5,571 bases of DNA, from NCBI GenBank assembly GCA_017940445.1, contig JAGAYQ010000035.1, forward strand, positions 1 through 5,571. The letters are read 5' to 3'. The position numbers were made by a program, and so were the translations under genes. Shown here piece after piece: positions 5,267 through 5,571 of this stretch (the stretch's first letter is position 1; the number at the start of each line of letters is the position of its first letter). The notes under the pieces are model-generated. The model had not been told where the DNA came from, made no database searches, and worked only from the letters and a program-made list of their open reading frames with translations. The stretch comes from Pyramidobacter sp. (lineage in GTDB: Bacteria > Synergistota > Synergistia > Synergistales > Dethiosulfovibrionaceae).

Positions 5267-5571
5267 ATGTCTGTCCTTTTTCGCGACGTTTGGCTCCTGG
5301 ACGGTTCGATGGAGAAGGCCTGCCGGGCAGATTTGCTCGTGCAGGGCGAACAGATTGCCAGGATCGCAGCTCCTCGTACCCTGAGCGGGGAAAGTGTCGA
5401 GGTGATCGACGGCAGCGCTGAGCTCCTTGTCATGCCCGGCTTTTTCAACGCGCACTGCCACGCGGCGATGACGCTGCTGCGCGGGCTGGGCGAGGAGCGC
5501 CCTCTGATGGAGTGGCTGGAGCAGCGGATCTGGCCCGTTGAGGCCCATCTTGACGGCGATATCGTCTACGC
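5267..5571 (+). CDS. mtaD: MtaD-type methylthioadenosine/S-adenosylhomocysteine deaminase, 5' part
   Basis: This is the start of a metal-dependent amidohydrolase; 101 codons are present and the gene runs off the window end. Members of this group deaminate S-adenosylhomocysteine, methylthioadenosine, adenosine or 5'-deoxyadenosine to the inosine form, though related ones act on other aromatic amines. The N-terminal beta-sandwich (about 1-55) is followed by MPGFFNAHCHAAMTLLRG (56-73), with metal ligands His63 and His65. PLMEWLEQRIWPVEA (79-93) follows, with Trp83 and Glu92 at the positions of Trp75 and Glu84 of Thermotoga TM0936, an enzyme of known deaminase activity. These support a nucleoside deaminase rather than a generic amidohydrolase, but the remaining catalytic residues lie beyond the window. 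The likely ribosome-binding site GAGG (5254-5257) lies inside the end of ahcY, and only 4 bases separate the genes, indicating one transcript. Confidence 0.9.
   Translation, partial: MSVLFRDVWLLDGSMEKACRADLLVQGEQIARIAAPRTLSGESVEVIDGSAELLVMPGFFNAHCHAAMTLLRGLGEERPLMEWLEQRIWPVEAHLDGDIVY

Noticed and set aside
4150..5448. A 432-codon open frame on the minus strand opposite ahcY and the start of mtaD
   Set aside because: It lies wholly antisense to two well-recognised genes, has no recognisable domain or ribosome-binding site, and is explained by the lack of stop codons in GC-rich antisense frames.

Overview
This GC-rich window reads entirely on the + strand as a compact housekeeping cluster of seven complete genes plus the first 101 codons of an eighth. 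In order: elongation factor P (efp), a CD1247-type coiled-coil/zinc-ribbon protein, an Asp23/Gls24 family protein, an unrecognised small membrane protein, nusB, xseA, an S-adenosylhomocysteinase-family hydrolase (ahcY), and the start of an MtaD/SsnA-type adenosine-nucleoside deaminase. There are no RNA genes, mobile elements, CRISPR arrays or signs of recent transfer. The order efp, CD1247-like, asp23, nusB, xseA is a Clostridia/Synergistota-type arrangement. The GC-rich codon use and the archaeal/Thermotoga-type AhcY next to MtaD make a GC-rich member of Synergistota my best guess. That is inference, and a GC-rich clostridial lineage is the alternative.

Layout. Positions 1-54 are a short leader with a strong Shine-Dalgarno site for efp (55-630). 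A 66-base gap follows, then the CD1247-like gene (697-1143), which overlaps the Asp23 gene (1127-1633) by 17 bases. A strong GC-rich hairpin at 1638-1669 sits just after the Asp23 stop codon and looks like an intrinsic terminator or attenuator. Immediately after it come a GTG-started membrane protein (1695-2189), nusB (2207-2734), xseA (2731-3960, ATGA overlap with nusB), ahcY (4012-5262) and mtaD (5267 to the window end). The downstream genes are tightly spaced and show no convincing promoter of their own.

How the genes may work together. The first half combines translation (EF-P) with an envelope-associated Asp23 module. The unrecognised membrane protein could be an Asp23 partner, because its soluble part has the same predicted order of secondary structure as an Asp23 domain and is followed by two hydrophobic segments. 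NusB (rRNA antitermination) and XseA (exonuclease VII large subunit) form a translationally coupled pair. AhcY and MtaD both act on S-adenosylhomocysteine or its products. The AhcY has Glu and Lys where the human enzyme has the adenine-contacting Thr57 and Glu59. With the adjacent deaminase, this raises the possibility that the organism recycles S-adenosylhomocysteine through S-inosylhomocysteine. That idea is the most interesting in the window, and it is a hypothesis, not a demonstrated function.
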